NCBI GenBank assembly: GCA_964415045.1
Contig: CAYPZL010000143.1
Span: forward strand, 1 to 15,020
From: CAYPZL01 sp964415045
GTDB taxonomy: Bacteria > Planctomycetota > Phycisphaerae > Sedimentisphaerales > Anaerobacaceae
DNA length: 15,020 bases
Direction of reading: 5' to 3'
Of the stretch, positions 1-7,472 are shown piece by piece. The translations under genes were made by a program, and so were the position numbers. The first letter of the stretch is position 1. Every line of letters starts with the position of its first letter. The notes under the pieces are model-generated. The model worked only from the letters and a program-made list of their open reading frames with translations. It did no database searches and was not told the origin of the DNA.

Positions 1-10
1 AAAACAAAGA

Positions 11-271
11 CTAACACGCCGAAAACCCTCGCGCCAGAATATTTTCACAGACACTCTTCAGTGAGATGGAGTTGCCAGCTGGGCCAGGACCTTCTCTCTT
101 GCCCGTGTGTAGGTAGGTCGCCTGCGCGAAATACCGCTGCATAGCCTGGTCTCTGTCGGAGCCAAAATAATAGAATTTGCCCCTGATCTTCTTGCAGTAC
201 TGGCCGGTTTTGTGTAAAGTAAGTGGAAACTTGTCCGAACGAGTTTTTCGTCGTGAATTAGGCTGAGCCAT
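11..271 (-). pseudogene. Truncated tyrosine recombinase (integrase), N-terminal fragment
   Basis: The 86-residue product resembles the N-terminus of planctomycete phage-type integrases. Near residues 15-50 it has a KFPLTLHKTGQYCKKIRGK stretch followed by YYFGSDRDQAMQRY, the usual opening ahead of the SAM-like DNA-binding domain. Around residue 70 LKSVCENIL looks like the first helix of that domain, then a TAG stop occurs after SAC. A complete enzyme would be about 350-450 residues with a C-terminal R..HxxR..Y catalytic domain, none of which is here. The two other minus frames over the last 60 bases show no obvious continuation. The start is supported by AAGGA 8 nt upstream of the ATG (280-284). 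The gene lies 140 bp from the 5' end of tRNA-Val and points away from it. It is probably a relic of an integrated element. Family assignment rests on remembered similarity. Confidence 0.65.
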
Positions 272-411
272 GGTGCTGGTCCTTGATTACGATAACCGAA
301 TCCGGGAAATGACTGTACCTTAGCTTGTATCTTGGTTGTAGTCAAGGTTGTAAACATGGATGAAGAAGATGGCAAGAGTTTTTACATAAGCTCTTTTGTT
401 GTAAATTATTA

Positions 412-485
412 GGGCGGTTAGCTCAGTTGGCCAGAGCACCTGCTTTACACGCAGGGGGTCACAGGTTCAAGTCCTGTACCGCCCA
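412..485 (+). tRNA. tRNA-Val (anticodon UAC)
   Basis: This is a full cloverleaf. The acceptor stem GGGCGGT (412-418) pairs with ACCGCCC (478-484), followed by discriminator A485. The D stem is GCTC/GAGC (421-424/434-437). The anticodon stem CCTGC/GCAGG (439-443/451-455) closes loop TTTACAC, with anticodon TAC at 446-448, which reads GUA and other valine codons. The T stem ACAGG/CCTGT (461-465/473-477) closes loop TTCAAGT. All stems are perfect, so the gene looks functional. The 3' CCA is not encoded and would be added by tRNA nucleotidyltransferase. Confidence 0.98.
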
Positions 486-884
486 TTTTCATAACCCATT
501 GCACATAAAGCATTTGCCTCCCATTTTCTGACTGCCTCGGTCGTGGGTCTCGCTGGGCCCCGGCTCACAGGTACCTGAAACGGACTTCTGAGCCTCGCCG
601 GTTTGCTGTTTCCGCCCCGGTGGACGGCGATTGTCGACGGATTCCATGATCGGTCAGTGGTGGCAGGGGGCAATCCAGCCCTATGTCAGAAAACGAATTG
701 TCGAAAAAGCGGTGTCTGTGTCAATGGGTAATGCGCCCGGCGATCTTGCCCTTGGGGCATGGCCACTCTCCGGGATTGGCAGGTTGCAAGCCTTCCGGCC
801 GTGCCGGGATTTGGCCGGGGAAAGGGGAGTCATTGCAGATACCATGAAGCTGCAATTGGCGCCTTGGCGCACGTTTGCGACGTA
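486..884. other. Noncoding stretch after tRNA-Val
   Basis: No convincing gene is visible in these 400 bases. The longest plus-strand frame (631-888, 85 codons) lacks a good start, a ribosome binding site and any recognisable motif. Minus-strand frames here are short or run as shadows of the next gene. There is no second copy of the tRNA 3' end that would mark an attachment site. Short GC-rich inverted repeats such as GCGCC-TT-GGCGC near 859-870 are present but unremarkable. Confidence 0.6.
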
Positions 885-912
885 TTGACTTCCGGCACGG
901 TGTTGTTACCAT
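885..912 (+). promoter_or_regulatory. Candidate sigma-70-type promoter for the plus-strand glycan operon
   Basis: A TTGACT box (885-890, five of six matches to TTGACA) is followed after 16 nt by TACCAT (907-912, four of six matches to TATAAT). Transcription would begin near 919, giving a leader of about 78 nt before the TTG start at 997. No better pair was seen between the tRNA and the first large gene. Planctomycete promoters are poorly defined, so this is a pattern match only. Confidence 0.4.
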
Positions 913-939
913 ACTTCCGGGTGAAGGTCCTGACATGAA

Positions 940-967
940 GCCCCTGGATATAGGGGCAGCTTGTCCC
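940..967 (+). promoter_or_regulatory. Leader with two overlapping, mutually exclusive hairpins
   Basis: GCCCCT (940-945) can pair perfectly with AGGGGC (952-957) across a 6-nt loop. The same GGGG (953-956) can instead pair with CCCC (964-967). The two folds cannot coexist. There is no T-run, so neither is an intrinsic terminator. The pair lies between the predicted transcription start and the translation start at 997. It could affect translation or be chance in GC-rich DNA. Confidence 0.25.
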
Positions 968-996
968 CGTCGTCTGGCCGATCGAAGGGACGCAGG

Positions 997-3756
997 TTGA
1001 AGGCATCCGTGATCATATTCGCCGCCCTTGGCATGTGGGCCTCGGCCTTGTTCGCCGCCGATCCGTTCGAGACGGACAAGCCGAACAGCCTTGAGTTCGC
1101 GCCGCTGGAAGCCCGTTTCGTCCGACTCGTGATCCCTGACAGTGTCCAGGGTCAGCCTTGTATAGACGAGTTGGAGGTTTACGGCCCGAGCGGCGACAGG
1201 AACCTCGCCCTGGCCGGCACAGGTGCGAAAGCGACCGCCTCTTCCTGTCTTCCCGGCTACGCCATTCATCAGATTGCCCACCTGAACGACGGCCTGTACG
1301 GCAACAGTCACAGTTGGATTGCCGCGGGGCCCCGGAACGAATGGGCACAGATCGAATTGTCCGGGATCATGTCTCTTGCCAGGGTGGTTTTCTCCCGCGA
1401 CCGAGAGGGTCGCTACCGTGACCGACTGCCGGCCTCCATCGAGATTTGGGTATCCGTGGACGGGGCCAACTGGAAGACAGTCGTTCGCCGCAGCGCCTTT
1501 CCGAGCCTGCCGGAAGGGCCGCTGAACCAAGACGAACTTCTGCGTTATGCATTCGAATGTGAGGACATTACGTGGCGAAAGTTCGACCCCACCGATCCCG
1601 CTGATCGGGTCCTGCAGCAGATGGAAGAGATGCTCGCGCGATTTTCAGCCCGGGGCCTGGATGTGTCCGAGGAACGCCGGCAAATGGCAGACTTTCACCG
1701 TCGTCAGCGCCTGCTGGAAGAGTTGCCTGACGCGGCAACAGAAAGGCAGGAGTACTTGTTCCAGGTTCGCATGGCGAAACGACGGCTGTTCTTTCGCGCA
1801 CCGGAACTGGCGAAGCTTGAGAGGGTCCTGTTCGTCAAGAGGCATCCCTTCGAGCCTTCGCACAATTACAGCGTGATTCTCGATGCCGCAGGGGGTTCGG
1901 GCGGTGGCATTTGCGTTCTGAAAATACCCCGTCGAGACGGTGCCCTTGAGCCGGATCAGGCAACCGTAACGACCCTTTTTGACGCAGGGAACGGCATAGT
2001 CCGCGACCCGGCAGCCGATTTCGGTGCCCGCAAGATCTACTTCGGCTATCGACGCTCCAGGGACGACTATTATCATCTGTATAGGGTGAATGCCGACGGG
2101 AGCGATCCGATACAGCTCACCGAGGGGCCGTTTCACGACTACTTCCCTTGTCCGTTGCCTGACGGGGGCCTGGCATTCATCAGCACGCGCTGCCGTGCCC
2201 GGTTTCTCTGTTGGCGGCCACAGGCGTTCGTGCTCTTTCGCATGGATGCCGACGGCGGCAATATTCGGCCGCTTTCCCATGCAAATCTCAGCGAATGGAC
2301 GCCGTCAGTGATGAACGACGGCAGGATCATCTGGATGCGTTCGGAGTACGTCGATAAAGGGGCAGATTTCGGCCACACTCTCTGGGCTATTCGTCCCGAT
2401 GGCACTCATCCGGAGCTGATCTTCGGCAATAACACGCTGAACTGTTATGCCAACGGTCGTGAAGTCCTGGGCTCCACTGAAATACTCTGCACTCTCGTGT
2501 CCCACGGCGGTGACTTGAACGGTCCGTTGGCGCTGATCGATGTTACCAAAGGTCGATTCAATTCCCGGGCCATCACCAATATCACCCCCGACGTGAAACC
2601 TCACTACCACATGAGCTGGGCCCGACAACAGTGTTTTCGAGATCCTGTTCCGATCAGCCGCGACTACTTCTTGTGCAGCCACGCTCCCTTCGACAAATTC
2701 GGCCTGTACGTTGTAGACCGCTACGGAAACCGCGAGTTGTTGCACCTCGACCCCAAGATTGGGAGTATGTCGCCTACGCTGCTGCTGCCGGTTGCGGCGC
2801 CGCCGGTGTTGGGAGGAAGTGACGTACCTGAAAAGGACTCGCTGTCGGAAGGTCAGTTCTTCGTCACGGACGTTTATCAAGGACTCGAACCGGTGGTAGC
2901 GAGAGGCATGGTGAAGTACATTCGCGTCTGCCAGGAAGTCCGGGCCGATCTCATTCGGCTTGCCAGCGGCGAATACCAGGCGGATCACGAGCCCTTCCAG
3001 GACTGGTACGCAACCCCGACTCACAAAGTCAGCGGCCCTCATGGCTGGCCCAGCTACGTCGCCAAGGGCGTTCTGGGTATCGCACCGGTGGAAGAGGACG
3101 GCTCTGCGAGCTTCTACGCTCCGGCCGGCAAGGTGTTGTATTTTCAAGCGCTGGACGCGGACTACAACGAGATACAGCGGATGCGCAGCGTCGTGCAGTT
3201 GCAGAGGGGGGAGAAGCGAGGCTGCATCGGTTGCCACGAGAGCCGCATGTCGGCCCCCGTTCCGGCTGCCGTGCCGATGGCGCTTAGACGCGCGCCCAGC
3301 GCGTTGCAGCCCCCACCGTGGGACGCCGGCCCCTTCTCTTATGAACGAGTGGTGCAGCCGGTCTGGGACGCCAAATGTGTCCGCTGCCATAATTCCGAGG
3401 ACTCAGGGCAGATCGACCTGACGGGCACACCCGACGCCGATGGGGTCCCGGCTTCATATCGGACAATGATCGCCGGAGGATGGGTCCACTACTTCGACTA
3501 CACCTGGGGTCGGGAACACGCGAAGGCCGAGCCATTGAGCTTTGGAACGGTCAAGAGCAGGTTGTGGCAAGTCCTGGATGGCGGACATTACGATGTGCGC
3601 CTGACCCGCGAAGAAATCCATCGTATCAAATGCTGGACCGATTTGAATTGCCCGTTGTGGCCCGACTACATCTTCAGGCCGAATCGTCTGGCCATGAGAA
3701 CGGGGACCTCCAGAACGACTCCGCGATCGCCGAGCAGCAAGGAGTTGACGCGATGA
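997..3756 (+). CDS. Secreted HzsA-related diheme cytochrome with discoidin and TolB-like propeller domains
   Basis: The TTG at 997 is preferred over the in-frame TTG at 961. It follows AGGGACGCAGG and gives a clean Sec signal peptide (KASVIIFAALGMWASALFA, cut before ADPF), for 919 residues. Using that start, residues about 32-164 form an F5/8C (discoidin) sugar-binding domain (ARFVRLVI at the start, IEIWVSVDGANW near the end). About 190-275 is charged and helical. About 275-480 shows PD40/TolB-type propeller repeats (VNADGSDPIQLT, MDADGGNIRPLS, IRPDGTHPELIF). The C-terminal part resembles the hydrazine synthase alpha family and has two c-type heme motifs, CIGCH (743-747) and CVRCH (794-798). 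Such HzsA-related proteins are widespread in planctomycetes that are not anammox bacteria, so hydrazine chemistry is not implied. As the first gene of a glycosidase operon it may bind glycan and pass electrons at the cell surface. That role is inference. Confidence 0.83.
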   Translation: MKASVIIFAALGMWASALFAADPFETDKPNSLEFAPLEARFVRLVIPDSVQGQPCIDELEVYGPSGDRNLALAGTGAKATASSCLPGYAIHQIAHLNDGLYGNSHSWIAAGPRNEWAQIELSGIMSLARVVFSRDREGRYRDRLPASIEIWVSVDGANWKTVVRRSAFPSLPEGPLNQDELLRYAFECEDITWRKFDPTDPADRVLQQMEEMLARFSARGLDVSEERRQMADFHRRQRLLEELPDAATERQEYLFQVRMAKRRLFFRAPELAKLERVLFVKRHPFEPSHNYSVILDAAGGSGGGICVLKIPRRDGALEPDQATVTTLFDAGNGIVRDPAADFGARKIYFGYRRSRDDYYHLYRVNADGSDPIQLTEGPFHDYFPCPLPDGGLAFISTRCRARFLCWRPQAFVLFRMDADGGNIRPLSHANLSEWTPSVMNDGRIIWMRSEYVDKGADFGHTLWAIRPDGTHPELIFGNNTLNCYANGREVLGSTEILCTLVSHGGDLNGPLALIDVTKGRFNSRAITNITPDVKPHYHMSWARQQCFRDPVPISRDYFLCSHAPFDKFGLYVVDRYGNRELLHLDPKIGSMSPTLLLPVAAPPVLGGSDVPEKDSLSEGQFFVTDVYQGLEPVVARGMVKYIRVCQEVRADLIRLASGEYQADHEPFQDWYATPTHKVSGPHGWPSYVAKGVLGIAPVEEDGSASFYAPAGKVLYFQALDADYNEIQRMRSVVQLQRGEKRGCIGCHESRMSAPVPAAVPMALRRAPSALQPPPWDAGPFSYERVVQPVWDAKCVRCHNSEDSGQIDLTGTPDADGVPASYRTMIAGGWVHYFDYTWGREHAKAEPLSFGTVKSRLWQVLDGGHYDVRLTREEIHRIKCWTDLNCPLWPDYIFRPNRLAMRTGTSRTTPRSPSSKELTR

Positions 3757-3833
3757 CGCACAAACCACTTACGCACGTCCCGTCTCTCACTTTGCTCACA
3801 GTGCCGTCGTTCGTCCCTGGGCAGTCACACTAA
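3753..3833 (+). pseudogene. 26-codon orphan frame, possible signal-peptide remnant
   Basis: The ATG overlaps the stop of the cytochrome gene (ATGA). It is preceded by a strong AAGGAG (3739-3744) at 8 nt spacing, which is the expected layout for a coupled next gene. The product MTHKPLTHVPSLTLLTVPSF plus six residues ends at TAA. A short basic start followed by a Leu/Thr/Val-rich run resembles the beginning of an exported planctomycete protein. I suspect the remainder was deleted, but a chance frame is possible. It ends 17 bp before the fucosidase start. Confidence 0.3.
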
Positions 3834-3850
3834 GGAAAGGATGCGAGGTT

Positions 3851-4882
3851 ATGAAAAGTAAGAGATTACTTCGATCGCTCTGTCTGCAGGCAGCGATGTT
3901 GATGGCAGGCTCCGTTTTGTCGGCGGCGGGGAAGGTCGGCGACAGCATCCTCACGGCGCCGACCGTCAGTCCGGCGGCCGCCACACGGGTTGAGAAGTTG
4001 CAGGACGACTTCCTGAAACTGAAGTTCGGGATGTTCATCCATTACAACATGGCCACGTACAAGGGCGTTCAGTGGGTCGAGGGATACCCTGATCCTTCCA
4101 CCTTCGATCCGGGCGTCGATACGGTTGATACGGACGCGTGGGCGGATGCCGCGGTGTCGGCCGGCATGAAGTACGGCGTACTTACGGTGAAACACGTCGC
4201 GGGCTTTTGCCTCTGGGACAGCCAGTATACGACCTATGATGTCATGCACCCGGATTGTCCGTATCAGAAGGACCTCGTGGCACAGTTCATCGAATCATTC
4301 AAGAGCCGGGGGCTCAAGGTGGGCCTCTACTACTGCTGGCGTCACCCGGGATTTGACAAAGGGAAAAACAAGGGGAAATTCAAGGTTCTGCCGCCGGAGT
4401 GCGACCCCGCGACCCATACGCTTCAAGAGCAGAACGAATTTCAGAAAGCGCAAATCGCCGAACTTCTCACGAAGTATCCGGATGTCTTCTATATCTGGAA
4501 TGATGGCCTCGACCCGGTGATCATGCCTGCGGATGAGATCCTGGCTCACATAAAATCCGTCCGTCCCAACGTCCTTGCCAGCTCGAACTGGTGGGATTGG
4601 GGCAAGAAAGGCACGCCGTATGCGGACATTGCGGTAAAGGAACTGAGGCACTTTCCGGAAACAAATGAGGCGCCGGGGGAAACATGCTGGAAGCTCGAAC
4701 AAGGATGGTTCTGGAACGAGGGAGCCCGCGCCGGAAGTGCAAAGGGTGTCATGAGCAATATGGCCAAGGCGCAAAGCAGGAATTCCAACTTTCTGCTCAA
4801 CGTCGGTCCGGATCGCAACGGGCATATCATTGAATCCAGTCGCAAGACGCTGGCCGAAATCGGAAAGCTGCTGGCTCGATAA
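3851..4882 (+). CDS. Secreted alpha-L-fucosidase, glycoside hydrolase family 29
   Basis: The 343-residue protein hydrolyses terminal alpha-L-fucose from glycans by a retaining mechanism (family knowledge). A Sec signal peptide covers about residues 1-26 (RLLRSLCLQAAMLMAG core). The TIM barrel starts with KFGMFIHYN (58-66), typical of GH29. LTVKHVAGFCLWDSQYTTYD (111-130) matches the TAKHHDGF region, with HVAGF in place of HHDGF. VFYIWNDG places the expected nucleophile at Asp218. SNFLLNVGPDRNGHI near residue 315 is the family's C-terminal barrel signature. There is no C-terminal CBM, so this is a short, single-domain form. AAGGAAAGG (3832-3840) lies about 10 nt before the ATG. It sits between the cytochrome and the rhamnosidase on the same strand and is probably co-transcribed. 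The general acid/base cannot be fixed from sequence alone. Confidence 0.94.
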   Translation: MKSKRLLRSLCLQAAMLMAGSVLSAAGKVGDSILTAPTVSPAAATRVEKLQDDFLKLKFGMFIHYNMATYKGVQWVEGYPDPSTFDPGVDTVDTDAWADAAVSAGMKYGVLTVKHVAGFCLWDSQYTTYDVMHPDCPYQKDLVAQFIESFKSRGLKVGLYYCWRHPGFDKGKNKGKFKVLPPECDPATHTLQEQNEFQKAQIAELLTKYPDVFYIWNDGLDPVIMPADEILAHIKSVRPNVLASSNWWDWGKKGTPYADIAVKELRHFPETNEAPGETCWKLEQGWFWNEGARAGSAKGVMSNMAKAQSRNSNFLLNVGPDRNGHIIESSRKTLAEIGKLLAR

Positions 4883-4953
4883 AGACGCTTGCCAATGCCG
4901 GTTCCCTCGATCTGGTTGTTTGTTGCAGGTAACCATCAATTTGGAGACAGCGG

Positions 4954-6934
4954 ATGAACACGCGATACAAGGCCGGTTTCTTGTTCATAGGGGCAGTGTT
5001 GGTGCCTTTTTTACTGCAGGACGTCAGGGCCGACCAAGAAGCTCCCATCCCCATCGCGCAGGCGAAATGGATTGCCGCAAGCGAGGGGGAGGCGTCCTCG
5101 AAGCGGATGCCGGGTGTGCACGTGCACGGAGGCAGCCCTTCGCCTGTCGGACCGAACGCGCCGTTGCCGATTTTTCGCAAGTCCTTTGTCCTGGAGGATG
5201 CGGCGGTCTCGACCGCGGAGGTGGCGGTCTGTGGCCTGGGGCATTTCGAATTGTCGATTAATGGCGAGAAAGTCGGCGACCACTTTCTCGACCCGCCCTG
5301 GTCCGACTATGCGGAGACGTGTTACTACGTTCGCTTTGACGTTGCCGGCCATCTGAAACCTGGCGAGAACGTGCTCGGCGTGATGCTGGGCCACGGCATG
5401 TACCATGTGCTGGGCGGGCGTTACGCCAAGTTCACCGGATCCTTCGGACCGCCGAAGCTCGCCCTTTGCCTGGTTGTTTCGCAGGGCGACAAGCAGCAGA
5501 TTATTGCCAGTGACCGTACCTGGAAAACCGACGACGGTCCCATTACGTTCAGTTGCATCTACGGGGGCGAGGACTACGACGCTCGCCGCGAGCTGCGCCG
5601 CTGGGACAGTCCCGGTTTTGATGACAGTCACTGGAAACCCGTAAAGGTGGTCGATGGGCCCGGTGGCAAGCTGCGCCCGGCCCTCTCACCGCCCGTCAAG
5701 GTGGTTCGCCACCTCAAAGCAGTGTCGATCGCCAAAACAACAGACGGACGCTACGAAATCGACCTGGGCGAGAACCTGTCCGCACCGGGAAAAACTGGGC
5801 TGGCTCGAAGTGGCGCATCTCATGGGACCGTCGATTCTCCTGAACTACGACATGGGTGCACTCCTGCGCAAGATCTGTCGGGATACCACCGAATCGCAAC
5901 TGGAAAACGGATTGGTTCCCGACATTGCCCCGGAGTATGTGCGATTCAATGGTGGTTTCTTCGAATCTCCCGAGTGGGGCAGCGCATGCGTGCAGCTTCC
6001 GTGGCTGATCCATGGCTGGTACGGAGACGAGCGTATTCTGGAGGAGCAGTACCCGACCATGGCGCGATATACGGACTACCTGGCCGGGACACGCGATGCG
6101 AACGGGCTCACGAAAGGGGGGCTGGGTGACTGGTATGACTGGACTCCGGAAAGGGGACACATCGGCCCGTCGCAGCTCACGCCCAAGGAACTGCCCGCTA
6201 CGTGTATGCTATACGACAACGCGCGCATCCTTCGCCATGTGGCTACGATGCAAGGCAACATGGCCGAGGCGCGCAAATGGGAAGACCTGATGCACGAGGT
6301 GCGCCGCGATTTCCTGGCGGCCTATTACGATCGGCAAACGAGGACCGTGGCCACGGGCAGTCAATGTGCGCTGGCCCTCGGTTTGTACTTTGGTCTGGTG
6401 CCGGACGAGGATCGCGATGCCGTTCTGACCCACCTGGTTCGAAACCTTGAAGCTGCCCAATACCGCCCGAGTACCGGGGAGGTGAGTTTCCGCTACCTCG
6501 TGCTGGCTTTGGCGCAGGCGGGCCGGAGCGACGTGGTCTACCGTGTGATCAACCGCACCGATCCTCCCGGCTACGGATGCATGCTCAAGCAAGGGCTTAA
6601 GACCCTGTCAGAACGCTGGGATCGGCCCGGTTCGTCGCTGAACCACTGCATGTTCGGTCACATTCAGGAGTGGTTCCAGCAATACCTGCTGGGTATACGT
6701 CAGGCTCCCGGCAGCGTCGGCTACCAAAAGGTCCTCATCGACCCTTTCATTCCCGACGATCTTGAGTGGGCCAGGGGCTCATTCGACTCACCCAACGGTC
6801 GCATCGACGTCGCCTGGATCAGGAAGGGCCGGACAGTGGAAGTGACGGTCAAAGCAGAGAAAGCGACGGTCGTGATCCCGCAGGGGCGAAAAGACGTTCA
6901 ATGGAAGGTCGATGCAGATGTGCTCTGGAGGTGA
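4954..6934 (+). pseudogene. Alpha-L-rhamnosidase, glycoside hydrolase family 78, broken by internal deletion and frameshift
   Basis: Two frames together encode a secreted GH78 enzyme. Frame one (from ATG 4954, with GGAG at 4943-4946) gives a Sec signal (cut near DVRA-DQ), then the N-terminal Bac_rhamnosid domains (AKWIA near residue 30; GHFELSINGEKVGDHFLDPP near 91-110) up to YEIDLGENLS (ending near 276). Frame two starts abruptly at CPHREKLGWLE (5777 onward) and continues through the (alpha/alpha)6 barrel and C-terminal domain (GLGDWYDW, KTLSERWD, SLNHCMFGHIQEW, YQKVLIDP) to TGA 6932-6934. In intact homologues roughly 130-150 residues separate DLGENLSG from DCPHRE. Here they abut and the frame changes near 5776-5782. 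The conserved Asp before CPHRE reads Thr at the joint. Frame one alone would stop at 6129. The CPHRE glutamate, expected general acid in GH78, survives (5789-5791). The deletion is inferred from family knowledge. Confidence 0.9.
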
Positions 6935-6940
6935 GTGTTC

Positions 6941-7018
6941 ATGAATCGGCGCTACTTTCTGAAGCTCGCAGGTCTGGCCTGCAAGCGATCAGACTCACAA
7001 ATCCGGCGCTTCGCGTGA
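6941..7018 (+). pseudogene. Remnant of a Tat-exported protein (25 codons)
   Basis: Six bases after the rhamnosidase stop an ATG opens MNRRYFLKLAGLA, which is the standard opening of a twin-arginine signal peptide (RRxFLK followed by a hydrophobic stretch). The similarity ends after Ala13. The frame continues as CKRSDSQIRRFA and stops at TGA 7016-7018. In planctomycete glycan operons such starts usually belong to sulfatases, DUF1501-type proteins or oxidoreductases. Which one this was cannot be told. The other two frames downstream show no convincing continuation, so the body of the gene appears deleted. Confidence 0.5.
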
Positions 7019-7472
7019 CTTTTCTCTCCGCACCTGCTTTGCCGCCGCCATGCTCTCTCTAAACTGAGTTGGCTTCTACTGCGCTTCCCCTCAGTGACAT
7101 ATAATGCACCGCGGTCACCATCATACCCATGACCTGTCTATTGAAGAAGACATGGCCGGCCGGATCAAGAGAATTCTCGGCTGTCGATCGAAATAACCTG
7201 CGCCATGCGCGGACCCCTGGTTCGAAAGCAGGTGTCGCTGTGCGCGCTCAGGTGACACGCAAGCGTATGGCCTGGAGACAGGTTTTTGTACGCCCTGTGA
7301 CAAAAAGATGCGCATAGCGCGGCATTGTCTTGTCCATTGCAGGCGCGTGACTGCAAATCCACGTATTTCCCTGGGCCTCGACTCATGTGTTCGTGCGGCC
7401 GGCTGACGAGAGGGGTTTGCCTGCGAGAGGCCCGGCCCTCATGATGTCCATCTCGTGAAGATGTGTGATGAT
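7019..7472. other. Noncoding junction between convergent operons
   Basis: No gene can be supported here. The stretch separates the plus-strand operon from the 3' end of the minus-strand one. It contains a perfect TATAAT at 7100-7105 without a good -35 box, a cluster of short perfect palindromes (GGCCGGCC 7154-7161, GAGAATTCTC 7169-7178, TCGATCGA 7184-7191) and the inverted-repeat element annotated at 7198-7322. A weak hairpin, CATCT-TCACG-AGATG on the minus strand (about 7450-7464), lies just beyond the minus-strand gene, with no T-run. Breakpoints of old deletions probably fall in this stretch. Confidence 0.5.
7198..7322. repeat. Structured inverted-repeat element of about 125 bp
   Basis: The outer arms 7198-7210 and 7310-7322 can form a 13-position stem with 11 Watson-Crick pairs, one G-T pair and one mismatch. 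Inside are GTGTC/GACAC (7232-7236/7254-7258), GCGTA/TACGC (7263-7267/7289-7293) enclosing CCTG-GAGA-CAGG (7271-7282) followed by TTTTTG, and TTTTTGT/ACAAAAA (7283-7289/7300-7306). Some of these exclude each other. CCTG-GAGA-CAGG with its T-run resembles a weak intrinsic terminator for the plus-strand operon. The whole could be a structured RNA, a palindromic repeat unit, a miniature element, or chance. No second copy occurs in this window. Confidence 0.35.

Noticed and set aside
631..888. 85-codon plus-strand frame before the cytochrome gene
   Set aside because: No ribosome site, no motif, and it overlaps the best promoter candidate.
2305..3390. Minus-strand open frame of 361 codons
   Set aside because: Shadow of the HzsA-related cytochrome gene, whose heme motifs and signal peptide fix the real strand.
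997..3756. Evidence for anammox metabolism from similarity to hydrazine synthase alpha
   Set aside because: HzsA-related proteins are widespread in non-anammox planctomycetes, and no other hydrazine synthase or hydrazine dehydrogenase gene is present.
7100..7105. Perfect TATAAT as a promoter
   Set aside because: No acceptable -35 box at 16-18 nt spacing and no gene downstream on the plus strand; kept only as a note in the noncoding entry.
7216..7232. T-arm-like CCTG-GTTCGAAAG-CAGG, considered as a partial tRNA or attachment-site copy
   Set aside because: It has a G-G mismatch at the key closing pair, does not match the tRNA-Val T arm, and no other tRNA parts surround it.
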